Shown: piece after piece, positions 1 to 6,888 of the stretch | Numbering within the stretch: the first letter of the stretch is position 1 | Layout of the letters: each line of letters opens with the position of its first letter | NCBI GenBank assembly: GCA_003506745.1 | Contig: DNYQ01000033.1 | Coordinates: 1-7,249, forward strand | Length of the DNA: 7,249 nucleotides | From: Syntrophaceae bacterium | GTDB lineage: Bacteria > Desulfobacterota > Syntrophia > Syntrophales > Smithellaceae | Reading direction: 5' to 3' | The notes under the pieces: generated by a model | What the model saw: only the letters and a program-made list of their open reading frames with translations | Databases searched by the model: none | Told to the model about the DNA's origin: nothing | Made by a program: the position numbers and the translations under genes

Positions 1-435
1 TTGCTTGGCCCGCGCTTCAAAAGCATAACCGTCGCGGGCGGAAAATTCAGCCGTCGCGTCGGCATAGTGTCGGGCGAGTTCGCTGTATTCATGCGTGTTG
101 GGTTTGACATGGGCAATTTGTTGCTCCAAAGAGCGGATGGCGTCTTCCAGTTGTGCAATGCCGCTTTTCCGGCGAAGATACTCGATCAGGCCTGTCGCTT
201 CGAGTTCGACCAGATCCTGCGGCAGATAGCCGATTTTCTTTTGCTTGCGGTCGGGAATATCAATAAAGCCGGAATCAAGATGCACCTCCCCAAGCATGGC
301 TCTGAAGAGGGTGGTTTTGCCCGTGCCGTTGTCTCCCACCAGGCCGATGCGGCTTTTCGGATGAATGGTCCAGTTTATCTGGTCAAACAGTTGCTTGTCC
401 AGAAAAGACAGACTGACGTTGCGGAAATAGATCAC
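1..435 (-). CDS. ABC-F family ATPase, N-terminal part (gene runs off the left edge)
   Basis: ABC-F proteins are soluble, duplicated ABC ATPases without membrane domains. They bind the ribosome E site and relieve stalled translation or protect against antibiotics. The 145 visible residues start at a GTG: the codon just before it is an in-frame TGA and the next in-frame ATG is about 46 codons inside, past the Walker A motif. A GGGGTG stretch upstream is a fair ribosome binding site. Visible are the first strand (IYFRNVSLSF), Walker A GDNGTGKT at residues 34-41 and the Q-loop GYLPQD at 69-74 with Gln73. A charged, probably coiled-coil arm follows from about residue 80, as in this family after the Q-loop. 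Signature, Walker B, linker and the second ATPase domain lie outside the window, so the subclass (YheS-, Uup- or EttA-like) cannot be fixed. It has its own promoter just upstream. Confidence 0.92.
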   Translation of the reverse strand, partial: MIYFRNVSLSFLDKQLFDQINWTIHPKSRIGLVGDNGTGKTTLFRAMLGEVHLDSGFIDIPDRKQKKIGYLPQDLVELEATGLIEYLRRKSGIAQLEDAIRSLEQQIAHVKPNTHEYSELARHYADATAEFSARDGYAFEARAKQ

Positions 436-464
436 TCAGAACACCCCGTTGTTGAATCAGCGGG

Positions 465-493
465 ACTATAGGGAATTTGAATTTCGATGTCAA
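465..493 (-). promoter_or_regulatory. Sigma-70-type promoter of the ABC-F gene
   Basis: Read on the minus strand there is a perfect -35 box TTGACA (488-493), a 17-base spacer and a -10 box TATAGT (465-470, five of six consensus bases). Transcription would begin near 458, giving a leader of about 22 bases that contains the GGGGTG ribosome binding site before the GTG start at 435. This is the best promoter match in the window. It indicates that the ABC-F gene does not depend on read-through from the lipoprotein gene. Confidence 0.8.
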
Positions 494-503
494 TGTACTT
501 TTC

Positions 504-515
504 GGATCATGATCC
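504..515. repeat. 12-base perfect palindrome between lipoprotein stop and ABC-F promoter
   Basis: GGATCATGATCC is its own reverse complement. It lies 9 bases past the lipoprotein stop codon and 10 bases upstream of the -35 box of the ABC-F promoter. There is no T-run on the minus strand after it, so it is not an intrinsic terminator. An operator for a dimeric regulator is possible, but nothing else supports that. Confidence 0.5.
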
Positions 516-524
516 ACCGGGGCG

Positions 525-3275
525 TCAACGTTTTTCCTTAAAAGCGTTGGGATTTTCCTTTTCCAGCCAGGGTTCTATGTTGATTTTTTCACGCAGCCAG
601 AATGTTTTTTCATCCGGAGGATTTACTCCCCACCAGTTGTGCCGGGCGTCAACGTAAATGGACGAAAAGCTCTGAATGGCCACTGTGTTGCCGGTGAAGT
701 TATTTTGAAATATTTTGGGATTGGCCGAGCCGACGCACGTAATAGCGCCTTCGCCATGATTATCCGCAAACGTATTATAAGAAATCACCGGTGTGGCGTC
801 TTTGCGGCAGTAAACGGCGTTTTGCGAGGAATGCGCGATATGGCTGTAGGATATTTCCGGCGATCCCGCATAAACATCAAAAGCAGTTGTCGCATACTTC
901 ACGATGCAGTAGGCAAAAGCACTGTTGACTTTGGTGGCTTCGGAAAACCGGACGGCACTGACATAGAAACCCGGCGCTGGCGAGGAGGAAGCGGCCGTAA
1001 AGGTAATCGGCCTTTCTTTTGTCCCCCGCGCGATGATCCCGCCGTTGCGGGTAATGAAGGATGTTTTCTGCTCGAATTCCACAACGACTCCCGGTTCGAT
1101 AAAGAGGGTTGCCCCTCCGTCAATGACCACATCTTTGGCCAGCCGGTACGGGCTGTTCGATAAAATCAGATAAGCATCCGCCTGAATCGTGCCGGTGAGA
1201 TTTTTATCCAGAATCGGTACGGCCAGAACCTTGCCCTGCGGATACGGAGCATCCAGAACGGAACGAACATCGATGCGCCCCTTTATACCGGACAGGATAT
1301 CCGCCATTTTAGCGCTGCCCCACCAGTTGTTCAGCGCCTTTGCGGGAGCGCCGGTCATTTCGCCAAACAGGTTGTAAGGCTGATTATCGACCAGGTTGTT
1401 TTGAAAAATAACGGCTTGAGAGCCTTTGACCACGATGCCGTTATTTTTATTGCGCGCAATCGTATTTTGCGCAATTTCCGCCGCGGCGGACTGCACCATC
1501 ACGCCGGTATTGCCGTTGTCATTAATCGTATTTTCCAGAATCCGCGGCTGAGCTCCGTCACCGGCCGAGATCGCGATCCCCCTGTTTTTATAAAGGGTAT
1601 TCTTGCGGATGAGCGGTTTGGAGAACGCCCCCGAAATTTTGATGCCGTCATGATTTTGCGTGAACTCTGAATTTTCAATGCCTGGCGAAGAGGCCTGACA
1701 ATGGACGGCTGTCTGCGCATTTCGCACGCGGACGAATACCAGCTTGTTTTCGCGGTCTTTGACGCTGGCAAATGTGATTCCCGGCCAGGGTTTATCGTCC
1801 TTGACCGAGTCAAAACGAATGATGCCGTCGTTGTCGCCCTCGGCTGAAATCCGTCCTTCCACAATCAGCGCTCCGCCCTTGGACTGAATCTCCGTTCCCG
1901 GCTCAATGGTTAAAAGCGCCTTGTCTTTAATGACGACATCCGCCTCCAGGATGTAGGGACTGGCGCCCGAATACCAGGTTGTATCCGCGTCGATGACCCC
2001 GGAAACAGGCGTCGGCCCCGGTGCAATCGGCATGCCCTGAGCCTGCGCCGTCTGACTTTCATTTCCGGCAAAATCCACTGCCGTGATCCGGTAATAATAC
2101 GTTTTGGAGTTGACCAGCTTCTGATCGGTGTCTTTATACTCGGCAAACTCCGTTTTACCGATCTGAATATATCCGGAGAGCGGGGTCTCGGAACGGTAAA
2201 TGAGATAACCGGCCAGATCCGGCGCGGCGTTTTTATCCCAGCGCAGTCCGACCAGCTTGTTTCTTCCCGTGGATTTGATCCCTGCCGGCTTATCCGGAGC
2301 GGTGGTATCCAGCGTGACGGACCCGATCGCATCCACCCATTGGGCGGTATTGCCGGAATCATCCGTCAGATAACCGGTCACGATGGCTTTTTCGATATTG
2401 TCCCCCGGCACTACTTTATAAATGCCGTAATAACCGCCCGGTTCGACTTCCTGCATTTCAATGCGCTTACGGTATTGACCGATGTCAAAAGAGGCCTGCA
2501 TGTTCGGTGTTCCCTGAATGACTACTTTGATTTCATCGCCTGCTTTTTTCGGCAGCCCTTTGGTGTCCTGCGTCAAAAGCGAAATGAGCGGCGGACGCTT
2601 GGCCTGGGCCAGAGACGGCGTGGGAATGGTTTTGACCATGTCGCGGAACAGATCGTCGTTGGCGCGCAGCAGTTGAATATCGCGGACATTCAAGGCGGTT
2701 GCAATCACGGTGGCGACGATGCCGACCGGGTTGGTGGAGATGCCGCCTTCGTGCTTGCGGACCTTGTGTTTGCCGCTCCAGAGAAAATTGCCGGTTTTCG
2801 CGTCGTACATTTTGACTTCCGCGCCCACGGCAACCTGAGAATAGAGAACGGCAAAATATTTATCAAAGTCCGAAACTTCTCCAAAAATAACCGCGTCCAC
2901 ACCCAGAATTTCGCCCAGCTTTTGCGGTGATGTTTTACGGATGGCCTCCGCATCGGTCAGGCCTGCTTTGGTCAGCAAATCATCCACCTTATAAAGTTCC
3001 ATATCTTTGAAGGGCAGGGAGCTGAAATGGTTATAGAAGCCCAGACGCATGGCTTTTGCCCCTTCTTTGCTTCCGGAGAGATCAACAAAAGGCAGAACGG
3101 CAACATAAAGGGGAACATGATTTTTCATGTAGGGATCGACTTTATAGTCCCCTTCATACATAGACCGGATTTCCGGTGTAATGAGCGTGGATGGCGTAGA
3201 GACCAGACAGCTCTGAAGCGTCAGAGCCGCAAAAAGAATCAACAAACAGGAAAAGACCTTGAAAACTGTTCGCAC
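525..3275 (-). CDS. Large modular lipoprotein: GNA1162-like head, FN3 domain, two parallel beta-helix modules
   Basis: A 916-residue protein, probably an outer-membrane-anchored lipoprotein. GTG at 3275 is chosen because GGAGGT sits 7 bases before it and it opens directly into a signal peptide; the ATG at 3329 lies upstream of the likely promoter. Residues 1-22 are the signal, with lipobox LQSC and Cys23 as lipid anchor; Leu at +2 does not signal inner-membrane retention. Residues about 34-220 resemble the GNA1162/DUF799 lipoprotein family (VAVLPFVDLSG, ILGVDAVIFGEVSDF, YDAKTGNFLWSG). About 230-325 looks like an Ig-like strand region. About 327-417 is a fibronectin type III domain (LRWDKN, GYLIYRS, YYYRITAVDFAGNES). 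Residues about 427-672 and 694-902 are two right-handed beta-helix (PbH1/NosD-like) modules with repeated N-T/N-G turns, each ending in NWWG (650-653, 880-883). No catalytic residues are recognised, so the function is unknown. A role in envelope assembly, surface display or sugar binding is inference. Confidence 0.9.
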   Translation of the reverse strand: MRTVFKVFSCLLILFAALTLQSCLVSTPSTLITPEIRSMYEGDYKVDPYMKNHVPLYVAVLPFVDLSGSKEGAKAMRLGFYNHFSSLPFKDMELYKVDDLLTKAGLTDAEAIRKTSPQKLGEILGVDAVIFGEVSDFDKYFAVLYSQVAVGAEVKMYDAKTGNFLWSGKHKVRKHEGGISTNPVGIVATVIATALNVRDIQLLRANDDLFRDMVKTIPTPSLAQAKRPPLISLLTQDTKGLPKKAGDEIKVVIQGTPNMQASFDIGQYRKRIEMQEVEPGGYYGIYKVVPGDNIEKAIVTGYLTDDSGNTAQWVDAIGSVTLDTTAPDKPAGIKSTGRNKLVGLRWDKNAAPDLAGYLIYRSETPLSGYIQIGKTEFAEYKDTDQKLVNSKTYYYRITAVDFAGNESQTAQAQGMPIAPGPTPVSGVIDADTTWYSGASPYILEADVVIKDKALLTIEPGTEIQSKGGALIVEGRISAEGDNDGIIRFDSVKDDKPWPGITFASVKDRENKLVFVRVRNAQTAVHCQASSPGIENSEFTQNHDGIKISGAFSKPLIRKNTLYKNRGIAISAGDGAQPRILENTINDNGNTGVMVQSAAAEIAQNTIARNKNNGIVVKGSQAVIFQNNLVDNQPYNLFGEMTGAPAKALNNWWGSAKMADILSGIKGRIDVRSVLDAPYPQGKVLAVPILDKNLTGTIQADAYLILSNSPYRLAKDVVIDGGATLFIEPGVVVEFEQKTSFITRNGGIIARGTKERPITFTAASSSPAPGFYVSAVRFSEATKVNSAFAYCIVKYATTAFDVYAGSPEISYSHIAHSSQNAVYCRKDATPVISYNTFADNHGEGAITCVGSANPKIFQNNFTGNTVAIQSFSSIYVDARHNWWGVNPPDEKTFWLREKINIEPWLEKENPNAFKEKR

Positions 3276-3308
3276 GGCGATACCTCCGTCCCGATTTGAT
3301 TTGTCATT

Positions 3309-3337
3309 CTTATACCATACGTCCGCCAAGAATTCAT
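3309..3337 (-). promoter_or_regulatory. Extended -10 promoter of the lipoprotein gene
   Basis: On the minus strand TGGTATAAG (3309-3317) is an extended -10 element (TGn followed by TATAAG, five of six). At 17 bases lies a weak -35 ATGAAT (3332-3337, three of six), preceded by an A/T tract at 3337-3350 that could act as an UP element. A start near 3302 leaves a leader of about 27 bases holding the GGAGGT site of the GTG start at 3275. Its position argues against the longer frame beginning with ATG at 3329. Confidence 0.5.
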
Positions 3338-3415
3338 TTTAAAAAATTTACCGCCGGTGATCCGTCTGGATTGTGGAAAGCGGTTTGAACAACCTGAAGG
3401 CCACGCCGCTTTTTC

Positions 3416-4279
3416 CTATGCACCAGAGCAGGTGCGGCTGGAGATGAACTTGAAATAATCTGAAAACGCAAGCTGCCAGGGCTGCATGGTCTTGCCGGTC
3501 AGGGTTACAAATTTCTGCGCGCTCATCACGCTGTAGGCCGGGCGTTTGGCCGCCCGCTGCAATTCGCCGGTTTTAATCGGCAGAATTTCAACCGTATCCA
3601 GGCGGGCCTCCTTCAATATTTTCCGGGCAAAATCGTACCAGGTGCAGGATCCGCGGTTGGTCACATGAAAAATACCCCGGGCGTTTTTGTCCACCAGAAG
3701 CTCCGTTGCGGCCGCCAGATCGCGTGTGCAGGTGGGCGAACCGGTCTGATCATTGACCACGGTCAGTTGGCCTGTCGATCTGGCGCGTTCCAGAATGGCC
3801 TGCACGAAGTTTTTCCCCTTCGCACCGTAAAGCCAGGCGGTTCGGATCAGAATAAAGTTGTCCGTCAGCCGGCGCAGATGATGCTCGCCGGTCAGTTTGG
3901 AAGCGCCGTAGGTATTGATGGGGTTGCAGGGATCGTCTTCCGTGTAGGGACGGTTCCCGTTTCCGTCAAAAACATAGTCCGTGCTGTAGTGAATAACGGT
4001 AATATTCCTGTCGCGGCAGGCTTCGGCGATATTTTTCACCGCTTCGGCGTTTACCGCAAAGCATTCTTCCTTGGCTGTTTCGCAGGCGTCCACATTGGTA
4101 AAACCTGCGGCGTTGATGACGAGCTGGGGCTGAACATCGGCCACGGCTCTGCGGCATTCGGACGCGCTGGTGATGTTGATTTCTTCCCTGTCCATGCCGA
4201 TGACTTCGTGCCGGTATTTAAACTGCGCCATCAGATCGTTCCCCAGCATTCCTTTATGTCCCAGCAGCAGCACTTTCAT
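3416..4279 (-). CDS. rfbD: dTDP-4-dehydrorhamnose reductase (RmlD/RfbD family)
   Basis: This cytosolic extended SDR enzyme reduces dTDP-4-keto-L-rhamnose to dTDP-L-rhamnose with NAD(P)H, the last step in making the rhamnose donor for O-antigen or other surface glycans. The 287 residues match the usual family length. The Rossmann motif is GHKGMLG (7-13), followed by NAAG (56-59), STDYVFDG (99-106, with the catalytic Thr), the catalytic pair Tyr124/Lys128 in YGASK, DQTGSPT (177-183) and the C-terminal RPAYSVM (246-252). The ATG at 4279 gives the standard N-terminus (MKVLLLG). However, AGGAGGT (4295-4301) is 15 bases away, while an in-frame CTG at 4288, overlapping the truA stop, is 6 bases from it and would add three residues. 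The gene follows truA by 5 bases and is probably co-transcribed with it. The companion rmlA, rmlB and rmlC genes are not in the window, so a related sugar-nucleotide reductase remains possible. Confidence 0.9.
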   Translation of the reverse strand: MKVLLLGHKGMLGNDLMAQFKYRHEVIGMDREEINITSASECRRAVADVQPQLVINAAGFTNVDACETAKEECFAVNAEAVKNIAEACRDRNITVIHYSTDYVFDGNGNRPYTEDDPCNPINTYGASKLTGEHHLRRLTDNFILIRTAWLYGAKGKNFVQAILERARSTGQLTVVNDQTGSPTCTRDLAAATELLVDKNARGIFHVTNRGSCTWYDFARKILKEARLDTVEILPIKTGELQRAAKRPAYSVMSAQKFVTLTGKTMQPWQLAFSDYFKFISSRTCSGA

Positions 4280-4284
4280 GTTTT

Positions 4285-5022
4285 TCAGTATTTGACCTCC
4301 TTTAAAAAAAGACCGCAGGCGGGCGCGGCCATTCCCGCTCTTTTCCGGTCGCAAGACGCGATAATTTCCGGCATGTCTTCCGGCTTGAGTTTGCCCCGGC
4401 CCACGTCCACCAGGGTGCCGACGATATTGCGTACCATATGGCGCAAAAAGCCGCCGGATTCAACCGTAATTTCCATAAGGCCGTCATCGTTGCGCACAAT
4501 ATCCAGGCGGCTGACCGTCCGGACGCGGCTCTTAATATCACAGCCTGTCGCGCAAAAGCACGAAAAATCATGTTCTCCGATTAAATAAGACGCAGCCCTG
4601 CGCATCCGTTCCAGATCCAGCCGGAAGCGAATAAACCAGTCATACTGACGCCCCAGAACGGGCCGCAGGCTCTGATTTCGTATGCGATACACATAAACCT
4701 TGCCTTTCGCATCTTTGAGTGCGTTGAAATCCGGAGGCGCTTCCTGCGCATCCTTGACAACGATATCATCCGGCAAAACGCTGTTGACGCCCAGAAAAAT
4801 TTTGTTGACTGCAAGGGCTGTCTGAGCCTTGAAGCTGGCCACCTGATTAAGGGCATGCACGCCGGCGTCGGTTCGTCCGGAGGCGATAATCGACACGCGC
4901 TCTCCGATAATGCGCTCCATGGCTTCTTCCAGAATCTGCTGAATGGAAATCCCGTTTTGCTGTCTTTGCCAGCCGCAGTAGGCCGCGCCGTCATATTCGA
5001 GTGTTATTTTGAAGTTGCGCAT
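4285..5022 (-). CDS. truA: tRNA pseudouridine(38-40) synthase TruA
   Basis: TruA converts uridines 38, 39 and 40 in the anticodon stem-loop of many tRNAs to pseudouridine. It works as a cytosolic dimer without cofactor. The 245 residues are full length for the family. The N-terminus has the typical YDGAAYCGWQRQ (10-21), and the catalytic Asp52 lies in SGRTDAGVHA (48-57). Conserved FNALKDAKGKVYVYRI (99-114) carries the active-site tyrosine region, and GEHDFSCF (149-156) and GFLRHMVRNIVGTL (191-204) are the usual RNA-binding and core elements. The end is the typical AGMAAPACGLFLKEVKY. ATG at 5022 gives the canonical start, though only a weak ribosome binding site is visible before it. Its last codons contain AAGGAGGT, which likely serves the next gene, rfbD. 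Confidence 0.97.
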   Translation of the reverse strand: MRNFKITLEYDGAAYCGWQRQQNGISIQQILEEAMERIIGERVSIIASGRTDAGVHALNQVASFKAQTALAVNKIFLGVNSVLPDDIVVKDAQEAPPDFNALKDAKGKVYVYRIRNQSLRPVLGRQYDWFIRFRLDLERMRRAASYLIGEHDFSCFCATGCDIKSRVRTVSRLDIVRNDDGLMEITVESGGFLRHMVRNIVGTLVDVGRGKLKPEDMPEIIASCDRKRAGMAAPACGLFLKEVKY

Positions 5023-5079
5023 TTTACAAATCAGACTTGCCAGTTTTTTCTAAAAAGGTTAAGCATAAAACTCCGATCG

Positions 5080-5108
5080 ACACTAACTTACACCCGAAAC
5101 AGGGTCAA
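5080..5108 (-). promoter_or_regulatory. Candidate promoter for truA-rfbD
   Basis: Minus strand: -35 TTGACC (5103-5108, five of six), 17-base spacer, -10 TAGTGT (5080-5085, only three of six). It would give a leader of about 50 bases before truA. The -35 and spacing are good but the -10 is weak. It overlaps the candidate promoter for the divergent carboxyltransferase gene. Confidence 0.35.
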
Positions 5109-5114
5109 GATAAA
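5087..5114 (+). promoter_or_regulatory. Candidate promoter for the carboxyltransferase gene
   Basis: Plus strand: -35 CTTACA (5087-5092, four of six), 16-base spacer, -10 GATAAA (5109-5114, four of six). A start near 5121 would leave a leader of about 30 bases with the AAGGAG site at 5138-5143. Both boxes are only moderate matches, so this is tentative. It occupies the same bases as the leftward candidate promoter. Confidence 0.3.
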
Positions 5115-5150
5115 AACGAAAAATCGATCAATATAAAAAGGAGATGCTTT

Positions 5151-6722
5151 ATGAGTGGCGAGGTGAAACAGGCAACAACCCAGGAAAAAATCCAGAATTT
5201 TGAATCCAGAGTTCAGTCCCTGATGCAGATGGGCGGCGCAAAACAGGTTCAAAAGCATCATGACGCCGGGAAACTGACTGCGCGGGAGCGGTTGAACCTG
5301 CTGTTTGACGAAGGCAGTTTTCAGGAAGTGCAGCTTTTTGTCAAGCACCACGCAACCCTTTTCGGTATGGATAAAAAAGAAATTCCCGCCGACGGCGTGA
5401 TCACCGGGTTTGGAAAGGTCAACGGCCGCATCGTTTTTGCCGCCTCTCAGGATTTCACCAGCGCAGGCGGCACGCTGGGCGAGATGCATGCCAAAAAAAT
5501 CTGGAAAGTCATGGATATGGCGCTCGACGCGCAAAAGCCGTTCATCTCCATCAATGACTCCGGCGGGGCCAGAATTCAGGAAGGCGTCCCATCCCTCGAA
5601 GGATACGGCGGCATTTTCTACCGCAATACGATCGCCTCCGGTTATATTCCTCAGATCACGGCGATCATGGGACCGACGGCCGGCGGCGCGGTTTACTCTC
5701 CGGCGCTCACCGACTGGATTTTTATGGTGAAAAATACATCCTATATGTACATTACCGGCCCGGAAGTCATTAAAGCGGTCATCGGGGAAGATGTGACCCA
5801 GGAAGACCTGGGGGGTGCGGTGGCGCACGCCTCGAAAAGCGGCGTCTGCCATGTCGTAACGGAAAACGACACGGACTGCATCGATAAAATCAAAGTGCTT
5901 TTGTCTTATTTGCCGGACAGCTGCAACTCGCCGCTGCCCGTTGCCGCGACGGCCGACCGTCCCGAACGGGAATGCCCTGAATTGAACAAGATTATTCCCG
6001 ATAAGGCGGCGCGCGCCTACAACATGAAAAGCGTCATCAAGTCCGTGGCCGACAACGGTGAACTGTTTGAACTCCACGCACAATGGGCGCCAAACATTAT
6101 TGTCGCTCTGATTCGGATCATGGGTAAGCCCGTGGGCGTCATCGCCAACAATCCGATGTCTTTTGCCGGTGTCCTCAACGTCAACGCCTCTGATAAAGCC
6201 TCGCGTTTCATCCGTTTCTGCGACGCCTTCAACATTCCGCTTTTGACCTTCTCCGATGTCCCCGGCTACATGCCCGGCACGGACCAGGAATGGGCGGGCA
6301 TCATCCGCCACGGCGCAAAGCTCCTGCACGCTTATTCGGAAGCTACCGTGCCGAAGATCACCGTCGTGACGCGCAAGGCTTACGGCGGGTCCTATATCGG
6401 CATGTGCTGCAAGCAGTTGGGGGCGGATTACGTCATGGCCTGGCCGACGGCGGAGATCGCCGTGATGGGGGCTTCGGGCGCCTGCAACATCATTCACCGC
6501 GCCGAAATCAAAGCGGCGGCGGATCCGGAAGCAAAGCGCGCGGAGCTGATCGCGGATTACGAGGGAAAATTCAATAATCCTTACTATGCTGCATCACTGG
6601 GTGCCATTGAAGAGGTGATCCTGCCCAGTCAGACACGCATACGGATTGTTGCCTTACTGGAAACCATGCAGAATAAAAAAGAAACAAGGCGGGAGAAGAA
6701 GCATAATAATATACCGCTGTAA
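5151..6722 (+). CDS. Biotin-dependent acyl-CoA carboxyltransferase subunit (PccB / MmdA / GcdA type)
   Basis: This subunit moves CO2 between carboxybiotin and an acyl-CoA. The family serves propionyl-CoA or other acyl-CoA carboxylases, and the alpha subunits of sodium-pumping methylmalonyl-CoA and glutaconyl-CoA decarboxylases. It has 523 residues, full length, with two crotonase-fold halves. Visible are ASQDFTSAGGTLGEMHA (98-114), INDSGGARIQEG (134-145), the first oxyanion loop GPTAGGAVYSPALTD (174-188), SDVPGYMPGTDQE (368-380), KAYGGSYIGM (409-418) and AWPTAEIAVMGASGA (430-444). The C-terminus KKHNNIPL resembles the KKHGNIPL end of many MmdA proteins. ATG at 5151 is supported by AAGGAG 7 bases upstream. 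At the YGG-x-Y-x position, where propionyl-CoA enzymes usually carry Asp, there is Ile416, as recalled for decarboxylase-type and some acetyl-CoA-accepting members. The substrate cannot be fixed. No biotin carrier, biotin carboxylase or membrane decarboxylase gene adjoins it, and a terminator follows directly. Confidence 0.94.
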   Translation: MSGEVKQATTQEKIQNFESRVQSLMQMGGAKQVQKHHDAGKLTARERLNLLFDEGSFQEVQLFVKHHATLFGMDKKEIPADGVITGFGKVNGRIVFAASQDFTSAGGTLGEMHAKKIWKVMDMALDAQKPFISINDSGGARIQEGVPSLEGYGGIFYRNTIASGYIPQITAIMGPTAGGAVYSPALTDWIFMVKNTSYMYITGPEVIKAVIGEDVTQEDLGGAVAHASKSGVCHVVTENDTDCIDKIKVLLSYLPDSCNSPLPVAATADRPERECPELNKIIPDKAARAYNMKSVIKSVADNGELFELHAQWAPNIIVALIRIMGKPVGVIANNPMSFAGVLNVNASDKASRFIRFCDAFNIPLLTFSDVPGYMPGTDQEWAGIIRHGAKLLHAYSEATVPKITVVTRKAYGGSYIGMCCKQLGADYVMAWPTAEIAVMGASGACNIIHRAEIKAAADPEAKRAELIADYEGKFNNPYYAASLGAIEEVILPSQTRIRIVALLETMQNKKETRREKKHNNIPL

Positions 6723-6761
6723 CTGCAGGTTATGGGACAGAGGGGATTAGGCTGAAGGCTT

Positions 6762-6815
6762 AAAGGGAGACAGGGAACGGTTGCGACCGTTTCCCGCCTC
6801 CCTTTTTCTTTTTTT
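6762..6815 (+). terminator. Intrinsic terminator after the carboxyltransferase gene
   Basis: A two-part hairpin: outer stem AAAGGGAG (6762-6769) with CTCCCTTT (6798-6805), a small internal loop, then inner stem GGGAACGGT (6773-6781) with ACCGTTTCCC (6786-6795, one bulged T) closed by a TGCG loop. The 3' side runs into a T-rich tract to 6815. It lies 40 bases past the stop codon and isolates the gene from the porin gene. Confidence 0.92.
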
Positions 6816-6832
6816 CCGTATTTCGTCCTGAT

Positions 6833-6858
6833 TAATAATAAATTATTACTTATTATTA
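6833..6858. repeat. AT-only inverted repeat
   Basis: TAATAATAA (6833-6841) and TTATTATTA (6850-6858) are exact reverse complements separated by 8 bases. The sequence is low in complexity, so the symmetry could be chance. It may act as an AT-rich promoter-upstream element. Confidence 0.4.
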
Positions 6859-6888
6859 CAAAAAATCATAATATTTTCTTTACAAAAA

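Noticed and set aside
1..471. Open plus-strand frame of 156 codons at the left edge
   Set aside because: The opposite strand encodes clear ABC-F Walker A and Q-loop motifs with a promoter and start site. The plus frame has no ribosome binding site or recognisable content.
3309..3331. Possible sigma-54 promoter (TTGGCG...TATGG) upstream of the lipoprotein gene
   Set aside because: The GG and GC doublets do not have the required spacing, and an extended -10 sigma-70 element explains the site better.
3377..3412. Inverted repeat AAAGCGG / CCGCTTT just past the rfbD stop, considered as a terminator
   Set aside because: The loop is 22 bases and on the minus strand the stem is followed by TCCACAATC, not a T-run. 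At best it is a weak RNA structure at the 3' end of the truA-rfbD transcript.
3665..4588. Open plus-strand frame of 307 codons across rfbD and the end of truA
   Set aside because: It lies antisense to two well-supported genes and spans their junction. It has no domain motif and no ribosome binding site.
5091..5106. Short inverted repeat ACCC/GGGT in the truA-carboxyltransferase spacer
   Set aside because: A four-base stem with no T-run is expected by chance and was not counted as a regulatory structure.
5088..6497. Very long open frame (469 codons) on the minus strand opposite the carboxyltransferase gene
   Set aside because: It mirrors a conserved GC-rich gene whose codon bias keeps the opposite frame free of stops. 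Its translation shows no recognisable motif, and the plus-strand frame carries all family motifs.
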